From NCBI GenBank assembly GCA_021234155.1, contig JAJEKV010000013.1, positions 610,894 to 674,893 of the forward strand: DNA of 64,000 nt, written 5' to 3'. The notes beneath the pieces were generated by a model. The model worked only from the letters and a program-made list of their open reading frames with translations. It did no database searches and was not told the DNA's origin. This stretch comes from Isoetes taiwanensis (lineage: Eukaryota > Streptophyta > Lycopodiopsida > Isoetales > Isoetaceae). This document shows positions 25,494 to 37,472 of this stretch, one piece after another (the stretch's first letter is position 1; each line of letters starts with the position of its first letter). Both the position numbers and the translations under genes were made by a program.

Positions 25494-25773
25494 TATAGGG
25501 GAGGGAGGTTGGGGCTCCCTTTCCGCAACAAAGGCCCCGCGATCGGCGGCAGCCAGGAGAGGGTCTGCCCCTGTTGCGAAAAGAAAGCCCCAACCTCCCT
25601 TCCCCTATAATATGGAATGTGGGGCGATGCGAGCTGCTGCTACTTCAAATCAACCTGTTGCTCACTGGATCAGCGGAATCAGCTGTCCCGACTTCCATTC
25701 CGTGATATTGGAGTATCACAGGTGTCAGCACCAGAATGATCCTCCGCTCAAATGAGCGACCCACATTCCATAT
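25494..25773. mobile_element. 280-bp insert made of two hairpins
   Basis: The first hairpin has arms 25494-25530 and 25572-25609 (TATAGGGGAGGGAGGTTGG against its complement with one bulge, then a less perfect inner stem). The second has closing arms 25609-25625 and 25757-25773 (ATATGGAATGTGGG-type) and an inner GTGATA/TATCAC stem near 25701-25718. The related block at about 24364 lacks the whole segment (CTCTTCT joined to GTTTGTTC), so it is an insertion. It is probably a MITE or foldback element. Confidence 0.55.
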
Positions 25774-26109
25774 TGTTTGTTCTTGATATTTTATGTATTT
25801 GTTTCAGACAATGATATGATCATATTAATACTGCATTTAAAGCACTGTCTAATGGAAAAGCTAAGCATGCATTCTTTTGTCAAATCAATCTCTGATATAT
25901 AACCCATCCAACAACTGACCTCTATTGTTGTTGCATCACATAATCTTCAGCACTTTTCTACTCATTTGTAGGTTGAATTCGAACAACCATTTTTAGTCTG
26001 GAATATATTGTATGTGTTTGGATAGATATGACCCAAATATATAACCAAATATATAAAAACCATTGACATTAAATTAAAATGTATAAAAATCATTAACATC
26101 AATTAAATC

Positions 26110-27420
26110 CTCCTGGTCCCTATTCTCTTGGTGCATATTTGTATGAGGCGTCCATTGGTTGGCTCAGATTATTAGATGGGAATTTAGAGCGACTCAGAGC
26201 TTCTGTGTATGCAACCCATGAAAAAACACAAACAGTTTAGGTGGTCATCGCACATGCTTTTTTAGCTGATAATTTTTAAGGCACAAGTAAGATCGATTAG
26301 TTCAATCTCAACACTCGTGTGCAATGCACTACAACAAATGTGCACATAATGTTAAACAGCACCTTGAACTAGGAACGAGCATATGCTAAAAAGTAAAGTT
26401 CAATAACTTGTAGCAGTGGGATGCAGATAAAAATATGTGAACTTCAAATTCAAGTTGCCGATTACACAGATATCCAACCAAGATTTCCCGGAGCTGATTC
26501 ATTTGAAGCACAGTTGAATGCTTGATAATTTTCGTGGGTTGGACTAAAAGCATTCGAACACTTTTGGCTCGCCATAATTCATTGAGTTTCTATGATTGCA
26601 ATCATACTCTGTACATATATTATTAGTCGAAATGTTAACCTTTCTCTTTCAGGTCCAAAATCGACCACTCTACAAAGGCACTACATGTGCCAATGGTTGC
26701 TCTGCCTCAACTTTAAATTTCTAGGTTATCACTATGCAAGCAAGTTCCTTAAGGTATTTAACCTTTGTAAAAGTTACATATGAACTTGGTGATCCACATT
26801 TAAGTTTCTCTTTTAAATATACATCATGAACCTATTATCACAATAACTTTTCATCCCCCTTTCATGATTGTATTCAAATGTTTGCAACATAAACTGATCC
26901 AAACTTATATTTAAATATCTGTGCCTATGTCTGTTTTAAGGTTTGATTCATTCTCTCTTTCATGATTGTATTCAAAAGTCTACAACAAGAAGCTGATCCA
27001 AACTTATATTCAAATATTAGCACCTTGTAATAGGGTTGACTTTATCAACTGAGATCACACTAGCTAATAAAGACCATGATCATTTAAATGCTTGCAGTCA
27101 TGTCAGTTGTAACACATTTAACTTCTGCAACATAAAGTTCTGTAACTACAATGTAATAATTTCCTAAAGTTTTAGAATTTTTTTATTGATACTGCTTTGG
27201 TCAAGACATCTGCTACTTGCTTATTAGTATGAACATATTCCACTGCTATAGAACTATTGCGACCATTTATTTGATATAATGTACATGTAGTTCTATATGT
27301 TCTGTTGTTTTATGCAAGACAGAGTTATCGGTAATTGCTATGCAACTCATACTATCATAAACTACAATGTTGGTTGAACCCACAAAATTCCTAATTCATT
27401 CAAAAGCCTAAACCCAAATG
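26110..27420. other. Unassigned AT-rich stretch
   Basis: No protein or RNA gene was recognised. It borders the Copia remnant on its high-coordinate side and could contain that element's degraded LTR, but no partner LTR was found. Confidence 0.4.
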
Positions 27421-28350
27421 ATTTCTCTGGTTGCCAAGGAAGCTGCTTTATATTCTGCCTCTACTATTGACATTGCAAAGCCCTCTCGATTCTTACTTCA
27501 CCATGATATTCAATCATCTCCTAACATTAGAGCATACCCTGAGGTAGATTTTTATGTGTCACTATCCCCTGCTTAGTCTGCATTAGAGTATGCAACGAGA
27601 GTCAATTTATCAATGATGTATGTTCTTCCATGATCTCAATACCCTTCAAATATCGTAATATTGTTTTACCAGCTTGCCAATGTTGCCTTCTTGGATATTA
27701 TTCAAGAACCTACTAAGAAGATTTAACTCCATAGGATATATCAGGCCTTGTACAATTCGATACATATAACAAATAACCTATTACGTCTTTAGATAGTACA
27801 TCATTCACGTCCTGCACCTCTAATTCATTTGATGTCGTCGATTCCAGACTAAATTTCTAGCATGGCACCAAAGGAGTACTCATTGTCCTACATATAGTCA
27901 AAGCAAATCTATTAAGCATACCTTGAATATTGTTCTTTTGAGTTAAGATAATTTTGCTCCAATCTCTTGTTACTTCCATCCATAAGAATTTCTTTAGCAA
28001 GCCCAGGTCTATCATTTCAAACTTATCACTCAGAATTGTTTTACATTTGTTCATGCATCCCAATCCATTTGAAACCATTATACAATTTTCAACATACAAT
28101 GCAAAAATTGTCTCTAGAATAAAGTTTGTGTAAATTACCTTCATTTTTTAGTTTTATAAAGCCATGTTCCTTCAAAAAATTGTCAATACACAAGTACCAC
28201 CATCTGGGAAATTGTCTCAATCCATATACATCTTTTCTGAGCTTCTATACCTTATTTTTATCCTCTTCAAAGCTCTGAATTTGGTTCACGTAAACTTCCT
28301 CCTCTAATTTTGCATTTAAAATCGTTTGTGTCACATCCATATGATATATA
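27420..28350 (-). pseudogene. Copia polymerase remnant (RT C-terminus and RNase H)
   Basis: The minus-strand frame 27857-28144 reads LSDKFEMIDLGLLKKFLWME and then VTRDWSKIILTQKNNIQGML, the conserved Copia reverse-transcriptase tail (usually FEMTDLG...FLGMEV). Between 27620 and 27420 a broken frame contains AGDSDT and KSTSGYALMLG, the start of Copia RNase H. Several stops make it non-functional. Confidence 0.7.
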
Positions 28351-29421
28351 TATTTCATAATCATTTGCATTTGCATATGTTAACAATGTTCTAATGCGCG
28401 TGAGATTTGCTAAAGGGGAAAAAAAGTATCATCTGTGATGAGCCTGCTGAGTTGACCCTTCTAGCAACTCGAGATCTCGTCTAACTTAAGACTAGAACTA
28501 GCTTGACAAAAGTTACAGTATTGGTGAAGAATTTAATCTTCCACTTTGCCATTGAGAACGATCTATTCTCATTCATCAAAGACAACAAAAATCCAAAAGA
28601 TTTAATATCCATAATATTCTCAATATATACATCATAACAACTCTTCAGATCAGACAAGAGCTTCTAGCTCTGGAACTCAGCCCCAATACACGGCTACATT
28701 GCCGCCATCAACTTGATCATTGCCTTTCGGATTCACTGCACATGCACTCAAATGGGGTTAGTCCGCATGACTAAGTGGGGATCCTTGGCTGCCACTGCAT
28801 GCATGGAAATACTCTAGAATCTTGGATACAGAGACATAAGACCAGCAGACAAAAGATTCTAGGTGAGTACAATGCTAGACAATGACAACATAATCCAAAG
28901 AAAGATCAAACATGAGCATCAAACGCAGAGAAACATAGTCAAAGTTCTAAAACATCATAAAATAGCTTCGGGATAATGGTAAGCTCGGCTAGCCTAATGC
29001 ATGCCCTGTTAGCAGAGAAATGCCCAGCCAACTCATATTATGAGCCCCATTGGCGGAGCTGGTGGTGTGAACCTCGTATACGCATACCCTTCCCAGCCCA
29101 CGGTTGGCACTGGAGGACCTCTTACCATGGAGTCATAGAGGTGGCGTAGCATCCTGGTCAGGGAAACAACTCCCGGTGCCTTAAAGCACAAGAATGCCAC
29201 AGAGAATCACAGATGAACATGAGCATGCCGGAGCAACCTAGGCCACCGAACCTAGAAGCCCGACCCCGGAGGATCCAAGGGATAACCAAGACAACAGTAG
29301 GACAATGCAAACGCCAATATGTAGCAAAATAACAGGGGGGTTTTTTTGTGTTTTTTGTACACTTTTCACTAAGGTTTTCCTATGATTTCGTGATGTATTC
29401 AAATGGATGTACTAATGCGTA

Positions 29422-29600
29422 CAATGGTCAACAACCAATGGCTCACAACAAAAGCCTTTTTTTTGTGCATGTGGTGCATAATGGGCACATGAAGGGCCAT
29501 TGATTTTAGCCTTTCTTTTTCAATGGTCAACAACCAATGGCTCACAACAAAAGCCCTCTTTTTGTGTGTGTGGTGCATAATGGGCACATGAAGGGCTTGA
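29422..29600. repeat. Tandem duplication, period about 99 bp
   Basis: The phrase CAATGGTCAACAACCAATGG with about 60 following bases (to GGGCACATGAAGGGC) occurs at 29422 and again at 29521. It lies inside the segment inserted into the 3' LTR copy. Confidence 0.75.
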
Positions 29601-30408
29601 AGGGCGCATGTAGTGCAGTTTCCCCGCCGGCAACACATTTCTTATCATAACTTTTGATCCAGAGCTCCATTTGAGATGATTTTTATTGCTTTGGAAAGGT
29701 CTCTCTGAGATCTTTTTGATAGTGTATGATATGGATATGTTTGGTTAAGTTATCTATGCTAAAACAGCATTTTTTCGGCCGGGTTTGGTAGGCTTTCACA
29801 TCCTACCAGCTGATTAATCGCTATTGGATATTGTTTTATGGCTCATTCCGAATGAAGCTTGCAAAAAATTACCATGCATTTTTAGATTTTGAGGCAGGTA
29901 TTAAGCAAGTTCCAAGGCTTCTAGATCCTTGTGCTAACAAGCAGAAAAGTTTCCCACTTTGGTTTCTCACCACAAGAATCCATGGAGGCCAAAGGCTGCT
30001 GGTAAATTCCAGTTGAAAAATGTTTGTGTATGGGTGTTGCAAACTTTATGACTTTCAGAATAATGGGATCAATCTGCTCTATCTTTATGGTAACTTTTAC
30101 TTATATTTTATTTGTTTTATTATGATCAAATTCAAAAGCTACAGGTGATGAAAGCCTCAAATGAATTCTAGTTCTTTTCTGGTTTGAATTCTAAATTTTT
30201 GTCACACGCGGGGGGGGGGGGGAATGGGTGACGTCCCTAAGGCCCCGAAGGGGCAAAAAAAAATTTTTGGCAACACAAACCATTAACATCCAACATATAA
30301 AAATTAACCCCCCCCCCTAAAACCCCCTGTGGTTTGGGTGCATATTCACAGGGGGGGGAGGGGGTGACGTCCCTAAGGCCCCGAAGGGGCCAAAATTTTG
30401 TTTTTGCA

Positions 30409-30978
30409 ACAAAAACCATTAACATCCAACATATAAAAATTAAATCCCCCAACACATAACAACCAACACATAACTACCATTGACATTAATTAACACAACC
30501 ATTGGGTCCAACACATTTAAATTAAAATCCCCCTTAAACCCCCTTTGGTTTGGGTGCATATTCACACGGGGGGTGACGTAGGGCAGCGAGAGCTCTCATA
30601 ATTATATTTTGCACGTACGAAATCAACACCATATAGTATTCCGCTTGAAATCTTATAGTATTTTGCGAATCTTGTTACACAGTATAGCAAATTTTGTACT
30701 TGCATACCCCACAAACGAGGAACTTTATGTACGGTGTAAACTAAGGAATAAGGGGTGAATATGCCTATCCAACAGCTCTCGTTGCCCGGAGTCACCCCTC
30801 GTGTGAATATGCACCCAAACTAAATGGGGTTTAAGGGGGGTTTTAATTTAAATGTGTTGGACCCAATGGTTGTGTTAATTAATGTCAATGGTAGTTATGT
30901 GTTGGTTGTTAATATCAATGGTTGTTATGTGTTGGGGGATTTAATTTTTATATGTTGGATGTTAATAGTTTTTGTTGG
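30409..30978. mobile_element. Foldback element with about 170-bp inverted arms
   Basis: Arms 30409-30577 and 30791-30978 are reverse complements over most of their length (for example TTTGGTTTGGGTGCATATTC against GAATATGCACCCAAAC). They enclose about 210 bases. Extra direct copies of the arm lie at 30190-30345, each starting with GTGACGTCCCTAAGGCCCCG. Homopolymer C/G runs mark the junctions. No coding capacity; a non-autonomous foldback or MITE family. Confidence 0.65.
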
Positions 30979-31382
30979 ATGTTCATTAGAATATTACTAA
31001 ACACGTGCATAGATCATACTATGGCTATGTTGCCCATACAACTTACCTATGTTGACGTAGCGTGCTACTAATCAATCTTAATAACTATGAAGCATCTCAG
31101 ATTATCCGCCCCCCTCCCTCCCCACAAAACTAAGGAATAAAACATCCCATACCGCTCATACTTTGCATCCATTAACTATGATGCTCTTGATAAAATACAA
31201 TGCATTTTTTAGTTATGCATTTGGGCTAGCAGTGCTCCATTCCATAGCCACATTCAAGCCCAAATACTTCCTATAGCTCTCTCTTCCAGCTTCTCTTGAT
31301 CTCCAAGGTTCCAACATTTAGTTAATCTCTAACAATGGTTAGCTAAGGTTTTGAATATTTCAATTAAAAACCCACTTTCCAT

Positions 31383-32028
31383 ACGGTGCCTTTTTTGGCT
31401 CCCGAAAACGGGGTCTCGCGTGGACCCAAAATCGCTTAAGCGATTTTCAAGGGGAAAGTGAAAATCGCTTAAGCGATTTTCACAGTTGCCGGAAAATTAA
31501 GCGATTTTCACGATTCTTGAAAAATACGATCATCGGCAACGACCACGTAAAGGGTGGCTCTAGAAAAGCAGCGGCCGCGGCATGTTTTCAAATCGATTTT
31601 CCAAATTGGAGCGTTTCCAAGCCAAATCGACCATGCCCAATCCAATTTCGGCTCTTCTTAAGCAATTTCGGCCTGTTTTCCTTTGAATCCGAGCCCAGTC
31701 TGATAGCTCCAAAATCGGTGTAAAAGTCTCTGATTCTATGATTCCTAGGCAAATCGATCCTCCTCAGTCCTTAATCGGCCCTCTAGCAATACAAATCGAC
31801 TCTTTCTTTGCATACCGAGTCCGGTTTTGCTCACATCATCCCTGTTTTCCAATGTTTTTGCAGATTTTCAGAGAATCCAGTACTGTAAATATGACTTGTG
31901 GTTTCCGGCAGGGGCTTTTCAGGCTTGAATCAGGCTTGAAAATCGCTTAAGCGATTTTCATCCCCAAAATCGCTTAAGCGATTTTCGGGCGCCGAAGACC
32001 CCGATTTCGGGAGCCAAAAAAGACCCCG
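31383..32028. mobile_element. Terminal-inverted-repeat element with four perfect 20-bp palindromes
   Basis: The element is flanked by an 8-bp direct repeat CTTTCCAT (31375-31382 and 32029-32036). The sister LTR at about 36670 has the uninterrupted site with one CTTTCCAT. Its ends are imperfect inverted repeats containing TTTTTTGGCTCCCGAAA. Inside are four copies of AAAATCGCTTAAGCGATTTT (31428, 31461, 31939, 31966) and one partial copy (about 31493). An 8-bp duplication suggests a hAT-type non-autonomous element. No transposase is encoded. Confidence 0.8.
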
Positions 32029-33691
32029 CTTTCCATAGGTAAGGAATTTATTAGTGCATCCAATGCGGGAACTCCAAATCCTGCACTCCTGACTTAAAAA
32101 TCCACAAGACCTCATGATCGCAACTGCTTAAACCACCTTCCAGATGACTCCAGGCCTAGGCCCCATACTCAGGAGCCCCATTATAATACTCATTAGTTTT
32201 AAAATTATTATTATTATTCCATTTTACGAAGCTCAATTATTCGCAACAAAGCAAAATCTTAAGGGAAATTATTATCGCATTCGACGCTAAACCTCTACCA
32301 AGATCTAGTTACAATGTGCATGACTGTACGACATTTCCATAATTATTTTAACTATTCCATATTTCTTTATGTCTTTGTTTAGGTTTATTACTTACTCATC
32401 AAGATGTTAACCAAGAATAGAACGAGACCAACAAAAAGACACAGACTAAGAATAGACAAGACAAAGAACACAAAAGCACAAAAGGAAAACTCTGATTGAA
32501 GCTTCAATTCCCCTTTTCTGCCTCCCTATGAGACAATCGACTGCTCCAAGGCCAAATGGGTCCTTCTAGATATATTTCGGTCTGGGTGCTGATTCTGCCC
32601 CTTCAATGCTCTTTTTGACGAATTTAATACCTACCATTCTTCTTATTCATGCAGCTTCTGGCCAAATCGACACTTTCCTATCCCAAATCAGCTCTTTCTT
32701 TGCAATTTCGACCTATTCCTGTATGATCTGAATCTATTTTCATTTAGTCTAAACAACTCTGAAAGCTTTTGAATCGATGCAGAAACTCTATCTCGATCCC
32801 TGATTCATCCAAATTGACACTTTATGTTATAAATCCAACAATCTCCTAGCAGTTCCAGGGTGATTCATGCTTGCCCACTTGAAATTCAGATCTGATATAT
32901 TAGCCTTCACAAATTGATAATGCAAGGTTTGCCTCAGATAAATCCAATATAGTTTCCAAAATAACTACTCTTAGAATCCTTTTCAAAATCCCTCCCAATC
33001 ACAAATAACCATATTAATCTCTAATTAACGTGATCACGCCTTAAGCCACAATACTTCAATGATCAACGCCCTTGGCCAAGAGATGAAAGAATCTAATCCT
33101 GCCAGCATGTGCAATCAATTGAAACTAAACCCCACCTGAAAGAAGAAAATCAGATGTCGTGTTTTCAAGCTCTTGCTTCCATGGGTGCCTCCTCTGGTCT
33201 CCTCCTCAACACCACACAACTCCAAAAACCCTCTCGTACAAAATTGGTCACGTTCACAGAAGCCCTCTTTTAAAAAATCTCCCCCCCCCCCTTTTTTTTT
33301 GAAAAACCATTTGCTTAAATAGATATATACCATACATATATCCTTAGTATCAATTAAATGTATTATGTACAAACATGTACAAATACTGGCCTCCAACGGG
33401 CTGGGACCGTTACAATCTCCCCTTCTAAAATTTAACCCATGTCCTCATGGGTCGATCTTAGGAACTATTATGCTTACTGATAAAATGCGCTAACAATTGG
33501 AAGCAAGATACACAACTGCTACTAGAAATAAGACAAGCAAATCCATCATACATCTTACCGGAAACTTGCACTATACCAGCTTCTTGAACACCATCACGTG
33601 GACCTTCTGCTGCATACACAAACGTTTGGTGTTGTGGGCAATCCATTATTGCGGCAGCTCTAGCCTTACCACTTTGCTGCCTTCGCTCAAT

Positions 33692-33927
33692 GGTCTGGGC
33701 ATTTACTCTAGTGGTAACACACTAGATCTAGCAACTATAGGTCTCGAGTTCGAGACCGTCCAGAATCGCACTCTGAACTGTTGGGTGTCAAAACCCACAG
33801 ACGCAATGTAAAGTGGTTGGGGGCAGGCCCAACCAAGCAATGTAGTGTGGTGTGTGGTCACATGTCCAATTGGATGCTGCCTAGTGGCGTGACGTTAAAA
33901 TACTATCTATCTATCTATCTATCTATC
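33692..33927 (+). mobile_element. tRNA-derived SINE
   Basis: The head has pol III promoter-like boxes: an A-box-like segment TCTAGTGGTAACACAC near 33707-33722 and a B-box-like stem-loop GGTCTCGAGTTCGAGACC at 33741-33758, which is a T-arm shape. A body without coding capacity follows and ends in a (TATC)n tail at 33904-33927. It sits in the gag-encoding interior of the long-LTR element, in the opposite orientation. Confidence 0.6.
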
Positions 33928-33999
33928 CTCCATATCCCATTTTTCCTCAGGTTAACGCTCCCTTTGCTTCCATCGAGGTTCTCCATGGCTTTTGCCTCT

Positions 34000-34975
34000 A
34001 CCAACATTTGGATATCGGTTGGATCATTCTGCTCCCATGCCACGTCTATATTGAGGAGCTACATCCCTCCATACTGGCAAATACTAGGCAATTATTTATT
34101 GTTTGCCCCATTCCCCTACAACGGAAACAATGCTCCTCTTCAAAGCAACGCTGCCTTTCCTCGTCACTGAGCCGTGGGGGGTAACTTGCTACCTCCAGTT
34201 TGAGTGTTACTTGCCCAATTCCTCATGTTATTAGAACGTCCACATATTGGCTAGCAGATGGCTCCCCTCTAAATGATCATCTTCGGCTACTAAGCTGGCC
34301 AAGAGAAAGGTGTCTGTCTCTTTCTTTAAATGTCTAACGCAACTTTCTCTACCAAATTTGTTTCTCAACGTTTGACAATCTGAACAACTTCCTCGCGATC
34401 TTTATAGGCCACTCCTGACATCGTACTCTTGATAACTACATAAAGGCTTTTCACAAATTTGGAACATGACTTGATTTTATCCATAGTAGGACAATGAGGC
34501 TGCAATCTTCTAAATTTCTCATTGTATTCCGACACTGTGCCAGTTTGTACACAATCAAAGAACTCGTTCATCTTCTCAACCTTGTATCCTGGAGGGGTGA
34601 AATGGCCCTCATAGACTATCTTAAAATCAGCCCATGTAGCTGGTACGGGAGTCTTCCCCAAATCAATCAAGCATGTCTCCCATCAAACTCTTGTAAAGCC
34701 GCCTGAGCAAGGAGAGCCTTCACAAAATCCTGCGCTTTGATCAAATCAAAATAGAACTCCACCCCACGGAGCCAGGCATCAGCATCATCTCGTGTTGTGT
34801 TCTTCCCTATGAACACTTCTCTTTTGGTATCCTTTAACACCTCCTCAATTGCTTTCTCATCCTTACTCTTTTGTTGTGATGCACTTTGCTGCAGAGATTG
34901 CTGGATAGCTTGCAGGATACTAGTTACATCTTGAACTCCATCTCTCCCTACACTGCTAGCACCACCAGCATCCAT
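34000..34975 (-). pseudogene. gag of the long-LTR element
   Basis: The minus-strand frame 34667-34975 begins MDAGGASSVGRDGVQ and contains DDADAWLRGVEFYF. The overlapping frame 34365-34670 contains PATWADFKIVYEGHFTPPGY, the usual retrotransposon-gag core. Near 34088-34130 a zinc-knuckle-like CFRCRGMGQTINNC has Gln where the His should be. The frame changes once near 34668. No protease, RT or integrase follows, so the element depended on another for movement. Confidence 0.75.
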
Positions 34976-37472
34976 GATCTCCTAATACTCTGCACATAGA
35001 CAATAAGAGCAATAACAAATTACTTCAAGAGTACAAATGATTCTCAAACTCCCTCTAAGATCCAACATTGCTCTGATACCAACTGTGACGAGCCTGCCGA
35101 GTTCCCTCTTGGACAACTCGAGATCTTGTCTAACTTAAGACTAGAACTAATGGGTCCTAGCTTGACAAAAGCTATAATATTGGTGAAGAATTTCCATTGG
35201 AAATGATCTATTTTTAGTCATCAAAGACAACAAAAATCCAAAAGATTTAATATCCATAATATTCTCAATATATACATCATAACAACTGGTCAACAGACAA
35301 GAGCTTTTAGCTCTGGAACTCGGCCCCAATACACGGCTACATTTCTGCCATCAACTTGACCATTGCCTTTCGGATTCATTGCATATGCATTCAAATGGGT
35401 TAGTCCTCGTGACTAAGTGGGGATCCCTGGCTGCCATTGCGTGCATGAAAATACTATGGAATCTTGGATACAAAGACATACGCACAAGCAGACAAAATAT
35501 TTGAAGTGGTCTAACCATGGCAAATCCAAAAAAAAAAAAAAGCAAACCACAACATAGCCCTAGAGTAGAATTGCGATTTGTTGAATTATGGCAAACATTA
35601 GAGCTTTAGTTCCATAAATCAATTTAAAAGTGATGCAAGGATATTTTAATAATTTTGAAGCTTGAAATCTATGCAAGCTTTTTTCTTTGCCCCACATTCC
35701 AGGAAGTGGAGCTTAATTGGGCAGAAGTGCACCTTTAATCGACTTGAATGGTATTTCGACTGGTCGTTTGACAAAATGCCAAGATATTTTTCGCTTCCAC
35801 TAAAGGGAAAAAGCTTAGTGCATGGTCTCTCCTTTGTTGTTTTAAAAGAAATATCAAATATGAGCATCAAAGACAGAGAAACATAGTCAAAGTACTAAAA
35901 CATCAGAAAATAGCTCCGAGACAATGGGAAGGTCAGCCAGCCTACATTGAGATCCTGTTAGCAGACAAATGCCCAGTCATCTCACATTCTGAGCCTCGTT
36001 GGTGGGGTGAACCTCGTATGTGTATACCTTTCCCAGCCCACGTCTGGCACTGGAGGATCTCTTACCATGGAGTCACAGAGGTGACGTAGTATCCTGATCA
36101 GAGAAACTATGCTCGGTATCATAGAGCACAAGAATACCTCAAAGAATCATAGATGAACATGAACATGCCGAAGCAACCCTAGGCCACGGAACCTAGATGC
36201 CCGACCCTAGAGGATCTGAGACATAACAAAATACCAAGACAACAGTAGGACAATGCAAACACCATAACATGTGATGTTCATTAGAATATTTACTAAACAC
36301 GTGCCTAGATCATATTATGGCCGATATTGCCCATACAACTTACCCATGTTGATATAGTGTGTTACTAATCAATCTCCCATAATAACTACGAAGCATCCCA
36401 GACTATCCATCCCCTTTCCCCCCATAATAAGGAATAAAACGTTCCATACCGTTCATATTTTGCGTCCATTAACTATGATGCTCTTGATAAAATACAATGC
36501 ATTTTTTCAGTTATGTATTTAGGCTAGCAGTGCTCCATGCCATAGCTACATTCAAGCCCAAATACTTCCTATAACTCTGTCTCCCAGCTTCTCTTGATCT
36601 CCAAGGTTCCACCATTTAGTTAATCTCTAACAGTTGTTAGCTAACATTTTGAATATTTCAATTAAAAACCCACTTTCCATAGATAAGGAATTTATTAGTG
36701 CATCCAATGCGGAAACCCCAAATCCCTCATGATCGCGGCTGCTTAAACCACCTGCCAGATGACTCCATGCCTAAGCCCCATTATAATACTTATTAGTAAA
36801 AAATTATTAAACTTAAATGTTATTATTCCATTTTACGAAGCTCAATTATTCGCAACAAAGCAAAATCTTAAGGGAAATTATTATGGCGTTCCACGCTAGA
36901 CCCCTGTCAAGATCTAAATATATTGTGCATGATTTTGTGGCATTTCCATAATTATTTTAACTATTCCATGTTTCTTTATATCATTGTTTGGGTTTATTAC
37001 TTACTCATCAAGATAACCAAGAATATAACAAGACCAACAAAATGACACAAACTAAGAATAGACAAGATAACGAACACAAAAGCACAAAAGGAAAACTCTG
37101 ATTGAAGCTTCGATTCCCCTTTTCTGCCTTCCTATCAGACAATCGACTGCTCCAAGGCCAAATGGACCCTTCGAGATAGATTCTGGTTTGACCCATCATG
37201 ATTTGGGTGTTAACTCTGCCCCTTCAATCCTCTTTTTGACGAACCTTTTGCAGATTCAAATACCTACCATTATTCCTATTCACGCAGCTTCTGAAATCGA
37301 CACTCTTCTACCCCAGTTCGGCTCTTTCCTTGCAATTTCAACCCATTCCGATCTGATCTGAATCTATTTTCATTTAATCTAAACAACTCTGAAAGCTTTT
37401 GAATCGATGCAGAAACTCTATCCCGGTCCCTAATTCATCCAAAGTGACACTCTATGCTATAAATCCAACAAT

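Larger units (their letters stand above)
24150..26110. repeat. Diverged direct duplication of an AT-rich block
   Basis: Phrases such as CCATCCAATCTTTAACTT, AATTGACCTCCA, CATATTAATRCTGCATTTAAA and GTTTGGATAGATATGACCC recur in the same order at about 24110-24620, 24770-24910, 25350-25490 and 25770-26060. The copies act as empty-site references for two inserts (about 24910-25360 and 25494-25773). The block itself encodes nothing recognisable and may be an old non-autonomous element duplicated in tandem. Confidence 0.6.
28436..33411 (-). repeat. 3' LTR of the long-LTR element
   Basis: Its segments 28436-29320, 30985-31382 and 32029-33411 align in order with 35084-36280, 36280-36670 and 36670-40900 plus 49290-49577. 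The start (plus-strand reading TGTGATGAGCC) and end (GACCGTTACA) are typical TG...CA termini. Inserts absent from the other LTR are at about 29325-30985 and 31383-32028. Confidence 0.65.

Noticed and set aside
33901-33928. (TATC)n as an independent microsatellite or CRISPR-like array
   Set aside because: It sits directly at the end of the SINE body and is explained as its tail. No spacers are present.
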